From: Entrophospora sp. SA101
Taxonomy: Eukaryota > Glomeromycota > Glomeromycetes > Entrophosporales > Entrophosporaceae
Assembly (NCBI GenBank): GCA_958430865.1
Contig: CAUDNR010004489.1
Span: 29,197-93,196 of the forward strand
Length of the DNA stretch: 64,000 nucleotides
Direction of reading: 5' to 3'
This document shows, piece by piece, positions 1 through 11,769 of this stretch. Below the pieces are notes generated by a model. The model was not told where the DNA came from, ran no database searches, and saw only the letters and a program-made list of their open reading frames with translations. Numbering within the stretch: position 1 is the stretch's first letter; each line of letters begins with the position of its first letter. A program made the translations under genes and the position numbers.

Positions 1-164
1 GTATGAGCTATAATCAATACTTTTTTTGGATTACCTATGTTTGGATGAAAGGATTATCAAATCTTTAATGGAAAATTACACAGTAAAATGAATTTAATAT
101 ATTTATTTTTATTAATAGAGTTGAAATGATGATTGATATTTATACAGTAATCATCATTTTACTC

Positions 165-840
165 CTAACACATATCTTTATTCATGAATACTATGTTAAT
201 GTCAACATTGGTAAGAAATTTATTATAATTTGAATTTATTTTCTCCAATTATAATTATTTATTTATTTATTATTAACACAAACCTATTTATTTTTTTAAC
301 ATATCTGATATATCTTAATGAATATATTAATGCTAATGTTGGTAAGAAATTTATTACAATTTATAATTAATTAATTATTTGTTTATTTATTTATTTATTA
401 CTAAGAAACTATTTCATCCCATGTCATTCATCTACTAATGATTTATATTCATATTTTCTTTTATTTATATATTAATCTTTTAACATATACATATATTTTA
501 AGAAATTTGAATTTATCTTCTCCAATTATAACTATTTATTTATTTATTAACACAAATCATTTCATTTACTTACTAATGATTTATATTTATTTTTCCTTAT
601 TTACTTATCTACTACTAACATAAATTATTTTGTTCCATTTCATTCATCTACTAATGATTTATATTTATTTATCTACCAATCATTTATTTTTTTAACATAT
701 ATCTTTAATGAATATATTAATGTCAACATTGGTAAGAAATTTATTACAATTTATAATTAATTATTTATTTATTTTATTTATTACTAACAAATTTGTTTTT
801 TTAACATATACTAATGTCAACATGACATGGAAGAATATAT
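165..840. repeat. Degenerate AT-rich tandem repeats
   Basis: A unit of roughly 70-130 bp recurs. It contains 'taacatatatctttaatg', then 'ttaatgtcaacattgg' and 'taagaaatttatta', followed by ATTT-rich filler. Recognisable copies lie near 168-240, 297-372, 470-620 (degenerate), 670-765 and 795-840. The copies differ by substitutions and by expansion of the filler. No coding potential is visible beyond short hydrophobic ORFs produced by the AT bias. Confidence 0.6.
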
Positions 841-1528
841 ATATGAGAACTATATGTATAATACTGGATTAGTTCACAAATACTAGTGTAATTTATTATA
901 CTTATAATACATAAGAATTATCCATATAATGTGCAAATCATGTTGAAAAGCCACATATGTCAATCATATACAAATCATGATATGGTGTTTATATGCTGTT
1001 TACTTGTAGGATCTATGTATAATTTCAAAAGCATTTTCCTGATGTGCCATCTAATGCTTCTCACCATAGTTTAACTCCATCATCATCTTTTTTTCTATTA
1101 TCACATACAACATGTGAACATTCCATGTACATTAGCTCATTAATTTTTCCTTGATACTTCATCAAAGCCATGATATCAGGCTTCTTCCCCACATGTTTTC
1201 TACCTGTTATTGTGTAATTTCTTCAGGCTTTACTAGTCAAGCTTTGGTGTTCTGCACTGTAATAAAATCAATTCTAAATAATAAAGATAACAATAGCGAG
1301 AGGATATCCCAAAAATCCACTTACAAGCTTAAGCAAATACACCTGCCAGGCATATTACCCAAACTAGCCCAAATTAAAGGCATTACTACATCACAAATGT
1401 ACATTCCTTCACTTTGCTCACTACAGGTTGTGCTGTTCTCAAAGGCCAGATTATTCCATACTTCCTCACTAAGTGACAAAAGAAAAATCAGAAAATATAT
1501 ATACAAAGAAACTAACTTACTGAAGTGC
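841..1528. other. No supported gene
   Basis: AT-rich sequence upstream of 1529. Reading frames of up to about 130 codons open on both strands near 1151-1543, but they lack recognisable domains and look like chance ORFs beside the minus-strand pseudogene. Nothing else was seen. Confidence 0.4.
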
Positions 1529-2639
1529 TTACATTATTTCTAACAATTGTTCCACTCTTATTTCCAATTGAGATGTTTTCTCCTTCCAGGTCTTATCATG
1601 TACAGAATTCATGATATCATTTGTTATATTCGAAGCAGAAAAATTTCTAACAAAGTTCTCACATTTTAAAAGAAGCGATTCTGGCATAACACACTTCATG
1701 TTCTCACATGGTTCCTGTTGATAAATTAATATACAGTAAGTGGAAACAGTAAATATCATAGCAAGTCATACAAAATTATTATTACCAGGAAATCATGTTT
1801 TTGATTATAGTTCAATTTCTGCACTACAACCGATTCATTGCTGAGAACTGTGTTTGCCTCTGGATCCCACCAAGTGAGTTTGGAAGGTACAACAAATTTT
1901 TCCAGATTTTTCTTAAGGGTGTTATAGAGTGATACATCTGTAGCAGTTCCTGGATTCTAAATAAAACCAATATAAAATTCATACAATGGGTAAAATCTTT
2001 TGTATACTACAAAAATAGTCAAACACTTACACCAAGCTTCACCTTCAACACATTAAAATTTTGTTCTATTTTCTCATGTGAATTATCCAAAACTGTTTCC
2101 TTTTCCTATATAACTTAATTAGTTTATAGATTTATTATGTGAGTCTTAACCTGAATTATGAAATATAATACCGTCTTCAATGCTTTCAATGCTTTCAACC
2201 CAACTATACTGTCATATCCAGATTGCATCTATGGTGGATGATATATTAATATAGGTTAGTTTCACATGAAATATATACATGTGCACAATTTTCTCTCTCT
2301 CTCAGTAAATCATAGAAATTTTTTCTCTTGACCAAATGATTACACCTTGCAAGGGGGTAGCAGTACCCTTGACAACTTGAGGTGTCCCTAAAGAAGTCAT
2401 TCTTCTGGGCTGGCATTCCCCAGCATTCAGCAATAATCTGTTGAACAAAAATCATTCATCTACCATAGTATCATCATTACACATGAACAAAAAAAAGCAA
2501 ATCTCAATAATATATTGCTAACCTGTGGTGATATTTCCAACACTTTCTGCTTTCAATTGTTATCATTTATTTCACTCAATGCTAAGTTCACTGCACATTC
2601 TGCCAAATCTCTGATAACATTGTATGTGTCTAAAGACAT
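1529..2639 (-). pseudogene. Decayed multi-exon ORF of unknown function
   Basis: Read on the minus strand, several coding-like blocks are bounded by plausible splice sites. The first starts at an ATG at 2639 and reads MSLDTYNVIRDLAECAVN. Further blocks lie near 2350-2440, 2170-2230 and 2040-2105. The block 1956-1786 contains TWWDPEANTVLSNE and the last, 1714-1529, ends LEIRVEQLLEIM and a stop. The first block carries an in-frame TGA after EINDNN, so the chain cannot be read as an intact gene. I do not recognise the product. It may be a lineage-specific hypothetical protein or a captured gene fragment. Flanking repeats fit a decaying region. Confidence 0.35.
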
Positions 2640-2933
2640 TACCACTGTTTTATTTTTTTATTTTTTAAAAAAATTTCCCCTTGTTGATCATCTCAAATTA
2701 ATGACACTATTTTTAGTGTCACAACACTATAGACTCACATGACCCAAACAGTTAGCAATAACATTCCTTCTGCAATAGCTAAACTCACTAGAATAACTAT
2801 AAAAGAAAATGAACAATTAAATGTAAGAAATTTTCTTAGCAAACACGTAGTGTATGTACATGTGTCATGTGCGTTACATAATAAAATTTGCATCAATAAA
2901 AAAAATTAACTTTTTTTTAAACTTTTTTAGAGT

Positions 2934-3620
2934 GAGTGTTTTGCTTGAGGGTTTGGGACACCCTGAAACACATAACATTTCATTTTGCATCTTACATATG
3001 ATTTGTATGTTGTGCGAATGTTGTAACAATAGATCAATGATGAATTGTCACTTAGTTAACATGAAAGAATTAAATCTTAAATTTAGAAAAATGATTACAG
3101 ACATTCCTTCATTAATTGCTTACCTCCAAAAGTATATCATACCAGTTGTTGCTGATTTTCCAGGCCAGTTAAAGATAATGATAAAAAATAGTTATAAAGC
3201 AACAACAAATGAACTCAACAACAAAATGATGATGTTGATAATAAATATGAATATTGTGTCTAAAAGATACATTGATTTAAATTTCAAGATGGGTTTGTTA
3301 GATAAAGGGTGAATGAATGAATGAAATCACACTCTTTTCAATAGATGAGAATGAAAAAAGATCTACATAAGGAATTTGCTATTGTTTTTGAAACTCCAAA
3401 GGAAAATATCTTGAAATTTTACTATGCAAAGTGGGTATGGCTTCTAAAGAGTTACAAACAAATGTGGTATTAACTCAAATCAGCATTTTTTCTATTGAGT
3501 CATCTAAACCCGACCATTATAGCAAAATTTCAAATTTTAGAATATCATTTCTAGAAAATATTGGAATGTAATTAAAGCAAGCCTTAAAGTCACCATCATT
3601 TCTGATGAGAAAATCAGCTT
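2934..3620 (+). pseudogene. Decayed ORF fragment, unknown family
   Basis: An open frame to the stop at 3312 reads LEGLGHPETHNISFCILHM at its start and KYIIPVVADFPGQLKI in the middle. It is followed after an AG acceptor near 3340 by a second coding-like block (RMKKDLHKEFAIVFETPKEN) that soon hits stops and frameshifts. Composition and residue usage look like a once-coding exon. No conserved domain is recognised. It probably belongs to the dispersed decaying ORFs of this block. Confidence 0.3.
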
Positions 3621-4312
3621 TACATTTGTTAAAATAAATTGAATCTCCTAATCCTCTTTTTCAATTTTCATTTCATTTCCTTTGGAACAATTAATTAATT
3701 TGACGCTCTGCTAAAACTTTCCATATAATGTACTGATTATGACTCAGTAAAGATAACTTTTTGTTGGTATTGATTCCTTTTTCGAGCTGATTTCATTTTG
3801 TTATGGACTAAATATAGTAATCCGTAACCGCAACATAAAAAATCTATAATGCGATAACATAAATATTAGAGCATTGAGCTAAATTCCTAGACAATTTAAA
3901 ATTTTTTTTTTTGGGTTGAAGACTTGGACGTGAATCACAATAACCAACTATTTATAACTTTCATTGGAACATGTAAAATAGTCAACAATTACCTTGCGTG
4001 ATCGTTAAAGCGTCCACTCCAATGAAAGCTCTGAAAATGTTTGTTTGATGACTTCTTTAAATTTTAGATTTGGAACGAATTCACGAATAAAAGATTAAAT
4101 TCAACTCGGAAAACCAGTCATTACATATTTCTTGTGTGATCTCTTCATACCATCATTGTATCTATCTGAACCAAAAAACCCACTAGGTGAGTTTATGAGG
4201 AGGCAAGTGATAGTCCTGAAAATATTTTAAAAATCGGCGTTTTGATTTTTTTATAATTTAATTGTTCAGTCGCACTTTGGAATTATCTGATTATTATTTT
4301 TTTTTTTTTGAA
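3621..4312. other. Intergenic, upstream of ZNG1
   Basis: AT-rich spacer before the ZNG1 start at 4313. A T-rich tract (about 4297-4309) lies just before the ATG. No gene, tRNA or clear repeat was recognised. Confidence 0.4.
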
Positions 4313-6285
4313 ATGGAAGAAGAAAATATACCCGAATTAGTTGAAATCTTTCCAGAAACGTAAAAACATAATATTTATAATTTATACCTTTAATATTTTT
4401 AATATTAAATAGTAAAAACCTTTATTTATTATTATAAATAATTAATGAATGTGATAATTGCAATAGTGAAAGTATTAAACAAGATATTAATGAAGATAGC
4501 GATAGTAAAGATACAAAAGTTCCTATAACAATCATTACAGGTAAGTTAAAACATAAGCATTAATTAATAATTGATAACGCATTTCATTGATTAATCGAAT
4601 TTCATTTCGAGTTTAGGTTTCCTAGGCTCAGGAAAAACTACATTGTTAAATTATGTGTTGAATGAACAACATGGTAAAAGAATAGCAGTGATTTTGAATG
4701 AGTTTGGAGAAAGTAGTGACATTGAAAAATCTTTAACAATAAAAAATGATGAAGAAGATTTATTTGAAGAATGGTTAGAATTAAAGAACGGATGTTTATG
4801 TTGTTCTGTCAAGTAGTAGTAAATTTATTTATATATATTTATTTATGTTTATTATTATTTTATATGCTATTTATATTTATATATTTCCAATACTAATTTT
4901 TAGAGATAGTGGAGTAAAAGCAATTGAAAATTTGATGAAGAAAAGAGGAAAGTTTGATTACATATTATTAGAAACAACAGGTCTTGCAGATCCTGGTGAA
5001 TATAGAACATTAATGATTTTGCTAGTGATGATAAATAATTAACTGATCAATAAATTGAATGATAAATAATAATATTTATCATCTATGTTTCTTTCTTTTC
5101 CTCTAAATAGGACCAATAGTTTCAATGTTTTGGTTAGATGATGATTTATTTAGCGATATTTATTTAGATGGATTTATTACATTAGTGGATGCTAAATATA
5201 TAAAACAAGTAAGAAACATTTTCTAATTAAAAAATCACTGGTTGTTATTAATTATTATGATTATAAATAGTATATTTCTGACAAGAAGAATGATGATAAT
5301 TCAATAAATGAAGCAGTAAAGTAAGTTTTAGTATATATAAGTGTGTGCACATGCATCATATACCAGACATTAGTACTAATATTAAAACTATATTCATTGA
5401 TAAAAGACAAATAGCAATAGCAGATGTGATAATACTTAATAAAATTGATTTGGTTGCTTTTGAAGAAATTGAAAATATTGAAGAAGAAATAAGGTTTTTT
5501 AAATTTATATATATGTGTGTATGTATATGTATATGTGTATTATATTAATAATTTTAAATATAAAATTAGATTAATAAATTCAATGGCAAAGATTTTTAAA
5601 ACAAAAAATTCAAGGTAAATAATATCATAATAACAATAATAACAATAATAACAAATAACAACAATATTTTTTCAAATATTTATTATTTTTCATCTTCTCT
5701 ATATAAATAAGGGTTCCGTTGGATTTAATTTTAGATATACATGCATTTGATACAAAAGAATATCCAAGATTAGATGATTCAACAACTGATAAAATAACAG
5801 TTAATAATTTAAATATTGATAAAAAAAATATTCTTTCTGATAATAATTCTCAACAACATATAGGAGATGTCAAAACCATATGTTTAACAGGTTTTCCAAA
5901 AAATTCAAATATTAAAGAATTAGAGAATTGGATTCAATATTTATTATGGAATAAAGTTATTCCATCTCCAGCGTTATTTAAATTGTCACCAGCAACTAAT
6001 TCTGACAATAGTGATGATGTTAAAAAAATCTCAAGTAACAATAATAAATCTTCTGATGAAGAAGAAGATAGTAGGGTTATAATTCTAAGACTTAAAGGAA
6101 TTATTAGAATAACAAATGATTCGTCATATATTGTAATACAAGGAGTTCAAGATCTATATTATTTAGAAAGTATTGCTATAAATGCTAATAATGACGAGAT
6201 CCAAGATAAATTGGTGATGATTGGTAAAAATTTGGATTATAACAAATTAAAAGAGTCGTTATGGAGTTGTATGAATTGGAATTGA
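4313..6285 (+). CDS. ZNG1: CobW/COG0523 GTPase, zinc chaperone ZNG1 (CBWD) family
   Basis: Nine exons: 4313-4359, 4467-4540, 4617-4812, 4904-4995, 5111-5208, 5271-5320, 5407-5493, 5570-5614 and 5712-6285. They sum to 1263 nt, 420 residues plus stop. Visible motifs are the Walker [10 protein letters not shown] (41-49), the metal-binding CLCC (100-103) inside [19 protein letters not shown] for the switch region, and the G4 motif NKID (197-200). The C-terminal half (from about 230) is the CobW C-terminal domain, with LKGIIRI and VIQGVQDLY. Family members are GTP-driven metal-transfer proteins, and ZNG1 delivers zinc to methionine aminopeptidase 1 in the cytosol. The N-terminus reads IPELVE where animal ZNG1 has CPELVP, so the Cys is absent. 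An acidic, Asn/Ser-rich insert lies at about 320-340. The 3' end faces the minus-strand gene ending at 6428, 142 bp away. Confidence 0.93.
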
Positions 6286-6427
6286 TAAAATTAATCAATA
6301 AATAATTCAATATTTACTTTATTTATTATATTTTATTTATCCTGAATAAAACGAAAATTTATTATTAGAAATACAAAATTATTAAAAAAAATTTATTATA
6401 TATTGAGAATAATTTTTATTATTATTA

Positions 6428-7535
6428 TTATAGGATGTCATCTTCAAATTCTTCATTTAAAAATTCGCGATCAAATGCATCAATATCTATAGAAAAACTT
6501 GGATCTCCAACATTATTGAAATCCACTGTTGTACTTCGAGCTTTTATAGTCTTCTTATTTCTAATGAAAAATTTGATTAATTTGATTAATAAATATCATA
6601 AATTATTTATATTATTATTATTATCATCATAGTAATAAACAACTTACTTCCTTAATAATAAATATAATCTGGTAAATTGAATTAAATTTCTTGCAATTAA
6701 TAAAATTAGATCAAAGACTTCCTCTGATTTATGAGAACATCCACCATCTAATATTAATATCAATGTAATAATACACAATAATACAAGAATTATATCTATT
6801 ATATTATACATGGACTTCCAAAATAACTATTTTTCAAAAAAAAGAATTTAATTATTTTTTTTTTTTAAAAAAAAATTTAATTTAATAAATAGAATTTGCA
6901 AAACCTTTCTAAACGCTAAAAGGCGTGTTATTACTTCCAGTATCATCACTGTGTTAATTATAACTTCTAATGTAATAAATGCTACCGTTTGACTGTTAAA
7001 AATCAAAAAATTTATATCATTAATATATATTATCAATAATATTTATATCATAGGTGACATGGAAAACTTACCATTCTTCTACAAAAGACTTTAAAATTAT
7101 TATTGTTGTTGTTATTATTGTTATTAGAAATAGTAATAGTAAAAATTCAAAATAATTAATTAATCAAAAAACTAAAAAATTATATTTACTAGGACAATTG
7201 AAGTAAAACTAAGAATGGCCATTCCCAAATATAACCAAGTATAAAATCTAGAATATATGATTCGATTTGCTATGCCATGAACGACTTCTGATCGAGATAA
7301 TTTATATTGTGTGTTTGAAGTTCTTTTCATCATTTTTTGATAAAAGAAAGGTTAACTTTTTGAAAACATAAACATGAATGAAGTGAAATAAAAAAAAATA
7401 GTAATAGTTATTATGTTCTTACGGAACTGTTAAACCTTGACTATTATCATTATGATCATTTGAAGGAGAAGCAGAAGTAGCAGTTTGATTGTCGTTGTGA
7501 TTTATAAGATTGGTTTGATCAGTGGTGTCTGACAT
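6428..7535 (-). CDS. Small four-helix S1-S4-like (ion-transport-domain) membrane protein
   Basis: Six exons on the minus strand: 7535-7423, 7322-7190, 7088-7072 (17 nt), 6992-6905, 6826-6648 and 6560-6428, 663 nt in all (220 residues). The N-terminus is polar (MSDTTDQTNLINHNDN). Four membrane segments follow: S1 about 62-84, S2 about 90-115 (LEVIINTVMILEVITRLL), S3 about 126-144 and S4-like about 158-177, with Arg spaced in ARNLIQFTRLYLLLR. FWKSMYNIIDIILV resembles the S2-S3 part of voltage-gated channel sensors. There is no pore loop and no S5-S6. The tail is acidic (NEEFEDDIL). The 17-nt exon is inferred because the joined reading SFVEEC restores frame and a family-like S1-S2 loop. Function is unknown: a voltage-sensor-only protein or a channel-like regulator. 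Confidence 0.75.
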
Positions 7536-7560
7536 TTTACAATTTGAAGAAAATTTATTT

Positions 7561-7642
7561 GTCTCACATTTGAATATGAGGCATGCTGCAACAGTGAATT
7601 AGTATTACCCAAAAATTTCAGGGATCAAATTTAGTCATTATC
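7561..7642. repeat. Dispersed repeat, inverted partner at 22051-22133
   Basis: The block contains 'gaatatgaggcatgctgcaa' and 'tttcagggatcaaatttagt'. Both recur in reverse complement at 22051-22133, with unrelated sequence between them. The copy here lies immediately upstream of the start of the S1-S4-like gene. It is likely the terminus of an old mobile element. Confidence 0.5.
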
Positions 7643-7679
7643 ATCACAATCAGGGAGTGAAATGTGTGATCAAAAATAT

Positions 7680-8040
7680 CGAGAAATATTGTAAATAATA
7701 ATTAGTAGTAGTATGGTTCTATTCAAATAAGTTTTATTCAAATTACATTGAAAGTTTATTCGAATAAAACGATTTGAATAAAATATAAAATTTGTTGCAT
7801 CAAGTTGTGAATTAATATTTTATATTTTCCAAAAAGAATAAAACGAATAAAATGAATAAAAACGAACAATTCGAATAAAATGAATAAAACAAATAGATAA
7901 AAACAAATAAAACAAATAATAAAAGATATAATTCTAACGAATAATTTGAATAAAAAGATACAGTATAATCCGAATAAAACTAATAAAATGAATAATAATG
8001 ATAATTCGAATAAGAAATTGTAATGTTTTTTATCTCCTAC
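7680..8040. repeat. Low-complexity GAATAAAA-type simple repeat
   Basis: Purine-rich low-complexity DNA built from imperfect repeats of 'gaataaaa', 'aataaaacgaata' and similar. No coding potential. It may be an expanded internal tract of a transposon or a decayed minisatellite. Confidence 0.55.
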
Positions 8041-8089
8041 TGCCCAACTGGTTTATAACACTTTTTATCTATCCCACAGAACGAAAAAT

Positions 8090-8970
8090 ATTCCTGTTAA
8101 GCCACTGAAAGACCTTCTCAATGAGGGCACTTTGACTGTCAACATCATTAGTCCAATATTACGTACATTCTTTCATGATGCTTCAATACATCCAGCCATA
8201 TGGTCAAACCTAGCAGTATGAGTGCTAAAGTTTGTAAACTTGCTAACCTAGATCCTTCACATGCAAAGTAACTGGACATGGTCAGTAATGTTGTAAATAA
8301 CAACAAATCTAAATATGAAATAATGTTTGGCGAGGTTACAGAAAAGAAAAAACAATAACGTAAAGAAAAACAACTTGGATCTTATCGGACTAGGCATTTT
8401 TATGAAGGATGCTCTTGATCTTCTCATTAAAGAAGACAGGAAAAGATCATATGACTTTTGCGTGGCAAACAATTAGTGAGTGTTCCACATAATTATCATA
8501 TTGTCTGTATACTAACGTGTATATGACATTGGTAGTGACAATGTGGACAGGCTATATCATGATTTTGACCGCTTCAGAACTCTATATTATGTTCGATATT
8601 GGCGAGACAGAACTTCCCAGGTCCTTTCAAACCTGTGGACAAATTCATTAATGTCATTGATAATTTGTTCACATTCACTGTACGCTTAAATTAATGCTTT
8701 TGATTTTCTTTTCTGACGATTATTCTTATAACTAATCAGTGACATTTATTGCAAATCCCAGGAAAAATACGAGTATGAAGTACAAAAGCTTCATGATAAT
8801 ATTAACAAAAAGAATGAAAATATATACTAATGTTCCTGTAGAGACGGTAGAGATCATTAATAGGTTGAGAGTTACATTAGGAACACCGCAGTTTAAGGAA
8901 ATAGTTGAGCGTAAAAATAATGATGTTCTTAGTGTGAATAAAATTTCAATGATATTGTATTTGTGGTGAT
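8090..8970 (+). pseudogene. Decayed member of an uncharacterised repetitive protein family
   Basis: Coding-like fragments appear in all three plus frames: PVKPLKDLLNEGTL near 8094, NVVNNNKSKYEIMFGEV near 8290, DLIGLGIFMKDALDLLIKED near 8375, ELYIMFDIGETELPRSFQ near 8585, and PVETVEIINRLRVTLGTPQF near 8835. They are separated by stops and frameshifts. From memory the wording resembles a large hypothetical-protein family in Rhizophagus genomes that contains a nuclease-like or effector-like region. That is recollection, not a search. As it stands the copy is dead. Confidence 0.4.
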
Positions 8971-9668
8971 GTTTATTCTTACAAAACAAACCCATTTTTA
9001 ATATTGTATATATCCCGAAGTTGCTTAATGACAATAAAGTAATATTAATAAAATAAAAATTTCACCCAATGATTGGCGCGACAAATTGTCATATTAACAT
9101 TAATATATGAATTTGACTCAGCTACGGCAGTAACCTGTCCATGAAATTTGCGGGTCCTGTGGCAAAGGATCTCTATTAATAAAATTTTGGGGGAATCCTC
9201 TAGGATCAATTAGAAATATTATGGTATGGTTAGTTTTAATAAATCAATAAATAAACATATATATGTGTGTGTGTGTGTGTGCAAATACATATATTAAATT
9301 TTCCTCCTATCAAAAAAAGCGCCATTTGCTTTTGAAAGAATTAAAGGTCAAGTGATCTCGTAATGAATGCCCAGTATTGTTGTCAAATCCTGATAGTTGA
9401 AACAGAGAATGTTTAGAAAAATTACACATATTTTTTTTGGATCATTTAATGTTCCAGTCTTTATATAGTAAGTAATGCATGATGTCACTTTATAGTTGTA
9501 ATAGATTTACTGGTCTAATGATTGATTGATATTGGTTGTGATACTACTAGTGTTTCGGGCGAAACCTAACCCTTTCGCCCAACCCGAATCCGAAACTGGG
9601 GCGAAATTATCCGAAATCATATGATCAATTTCTGACCAATAGTAATTTTTCATTAATAAATATTTAAA
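8971..9668. other. No supported gene; microsatellite
   Basis: Contains a (TG)n run near 9264-9281 and, at 9551-9600, GC-richer sequence with 'gggcgaaacc', 'cccaacccgaatcc' and 'gaaactggggcgaaa'. The 'aacccgaatcc' word recurs inverted near 10089-10100, so the two could be remnants of the ends of the hAT-like element between them. Confidence 0.35.
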
Positions 9669-10020
9669 ATGGAAGAAAACGAAACAATAATAAATGACCA
9701 TTCATCTTTAGTTACAGAAGAAAATTTTTCTTTCATTAGTAATGAGTCTCCTATTGTTGTTTCAAATGATGATACATTGACTGTATCCTCCCAAAAAAAT
9801 TAGTGGAAAACCAAAGTCAATTGTATGGGGCAGGTACATCAAACAAGGGAGAGAAATTTCAAAAGGGCATTGGAATGCTACATGTAATTTTTGTGGGGCG
9901 TTTTGGTATAAAGATTCACCTGCTGCTCTTGAAAACACTTAGGTAATTTATGTGTAAAAGTACCAGTAGAAGTTCGCGATTTTTTTTTAGCAATCAATTA
10001 ACTCAATCAATTATATTGAA
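9669..10020 (+). mobile_element. hAT transposase N-terminal remnant (BED zinc finger)
   Basis: An ATG at 9669 opens a Ser/Asn/Glu-rich leader, and a one-base frame change then leads into KPKSIVWGRYIKQGREISK and GHWNATCNFCGAFWYK. The Cys-x2-Cys plus aromatic context, with a following His and Cys block (ENHLGNLCVKVP) after another frameshift, is the pattern of a BED-type zinc finger. BED fingers form the DNA-binding N-terminus of hAT transposases. No RNase-H catalytic core is left, so this is a truncated remnant. Confidence 0.6.
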
Positions 10021-10969
10021 AGTACCAAACTAACACCTCAATGTATTAATGATATAAATCGGGCATTGGTAAAATCATTTGTTGTTTGTGGGATTCGGGT
10101 TAGTTTCAGATTTCGGATTAGTTTCAGAAAAATACAAAAATTCCGATACTGCTATTACTATTATACGAATTAAATCTTTCTTGAATACACATCTGAGCTA
10201 ATATCAAAAAAAATTATTATTATTATTATTAATCATAAACCATTATTTATAAAAAAATTGATACCTCTGTCATAATTTAACCAACAAAAAATTTCATTGC
10301 ATGGGACAACCGATGATAGTAAACTCGCAATTCATCATCAGTAAAGTTGTTGTTATTGTAATCACCATTTTATAAATAATGTTTTTCTATAGTATGGGCA
10401 GCAAGTATAAATTTGAAAGGGGGTATGTGATAATCATTGATATGGGTGAAGTGTATTAAAAAGAAAAAAAATTCAATGTGGAGAATTTTCTACTAAATTT
10501 ATAGAAATCTGTATCGGTTACACGCCAAAATTATCCAGATTTTCGTCACGCCATTACCGAAGGATGACATACGTTTTAGCAATTAATATTAATAATCATA
10601 AGAAATTTAATTAAAGAGTAGGCTCCATATGTAATTTCTTTTAAAAAGGACTATTGTGCTGGGTGATTTCGTCACCAACAGTATACATGTATTTATTTTT
10701 ATTTATACCACATCATTATATATAGCAAAAAAATAAAAATATTATAACGCATCCATAATAAAAAAGATCTAATTTTATAAATTCCATAATATAAAGGAAA
10801 TATCATTTAACAATCACGAAAATAAGAGTTTAAATGATTTGTTATAACAATGATATCACATCTATCACTGTTGACAAAATAAAATCTTATGCATGCAATA
10901 ACGCATGATTAATAATATATTATTATAAATAAGAGATGTGCAAATAAACAGTTATATAATATTGTGAGG
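10021..10969. other. No supported gene
   Basis: AT-rich DNA. The first 130 bases carry an inverted 'aacccgaatcc'-type word and may be the end of the preceding element. No ORF with coding character was seen. Confidence 0.35.
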
Positions 10970-11284
10970 TTAAAAAATTGAATGTTTATGATTAATTTTC
11001 TTAATATTATTTTTAATGCGGGACATGTCAAAAAGTGAAATTTCTTCAACTGTATCAGAATGGTGATAATGATAAATTATCTTGCCTGTTTTAGGATGTA
11101 CACAAAATGGACTTTTCAATAAATGGTTAATGTTTATTGATACTGCCTTATCAAGCCTTGGATATGCATATTGAAGAATGATTTCATTTTCACACATTGG
11201 TAAATTTCCTTTATTTATGGTTAGATTTAATTCATCTGTTATTTTCTTCCGCCTATCTGAAGATGTTTGTGATGGGTTTTCCAA
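10970..11284 (-). pseudogene. Fragment of DNA primase small subunit (PriS/PRI1)
   Basis: The minus-strand ORF contains AYPRLDKAVSININHLLKSP followed by FCVHPKTGKI. This closely follows the conserved PRI1 segment YPRLD..VS....HLLK.PF.VHP.TG that lies in the primase catalytic subunit C-terminal to its metal-binding Asp residues. Only about 60 residues of primase-like sequence remain out of roughly 400 in the family. The catalytic Asp motifs are not in this window, and the ORF runs into unrelated sequence after IIYHYHH. It is a gene fragment, probably captured or duplicated by transposon activity. Its upstream end overlaps the start of the plus-strand piggyBac-like ORF. Confidence 0.7.
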
Positions 11285-11769
11285 GTAGAGCTAGAAGTGA
11301 TAGAAGAGGTGGTGGGAGAAATAGAAATACACAATCACAACCAATTAATCTTCCAAGTTCACCATCATTTAATAAGTTTGCTCATCAATATCCTTTATAC
11401 AATGAGTCTCATTTAAATTTGCCATATGAATACAGTATTCTTGATTCCATCACACCTTATGATATTTTTAAATTATTTTTTTTGAATGAAATTTTAAGAA
11501 CAATTGTAAATAATACTAATAAATATGGAAATCAAAAAAAAAGAAGATACTTGGATGGATATTGATTTTTATGAATTTTTGACTTGGCTAGGAATTATTA
11601 TTTATTCGGGATATACAAAACTTCATCTTTTAAAGATTTTTGGAATAAGGATGAAAGAATGCCAATTCATTTCATTACCTCATATATGCAACTGCAAACA
11701 TTTAAAAAAATAAAGAACTTTTTGCATAGTCATCAGGAAATTTTCCCTGTCACAATATTACGTCCATAA
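11273..11769 (+). mobile_element. PiggyBac-like (DDE_Tnp_1_7) transposase N-terminal remnant
   Basis: The first frame reads a Gly/Arg-rich leader, then DSITPYDIFKLFFLNEILRT and IVNNTNKYG. A shifted frame gives FYEFLTWLGIIIYSG, and a third gives KDFWNKDERMPIHFITSYMQ and LQTFKKIKNFLHSH. The order (FxLFFxxEIL..IVxxTNxYA, then a 'GILIYMG' helix, then a 'HPI...YM....F..I.R.LH' block) is that of piggyBac-type transposases before the first catalytic Asp. At least two frameshifts and loss of the catalytic region make it inactive. Confidence 0.65.

Noticed and set aside
165..840. Tandem repeats considered as a CRISPR-like array
   Set aside because: Units vary in length and sequence without unique spacers, and the genome is eukaryotic.
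11197..11290. N-terminal extension of the piggyBac-like ORF
   Set aside because: The extension (LYLWLDLIHLLFSSAYL) is antisense to the primase-derived ORF and has no family match. The transposase-like sequence starts after it.
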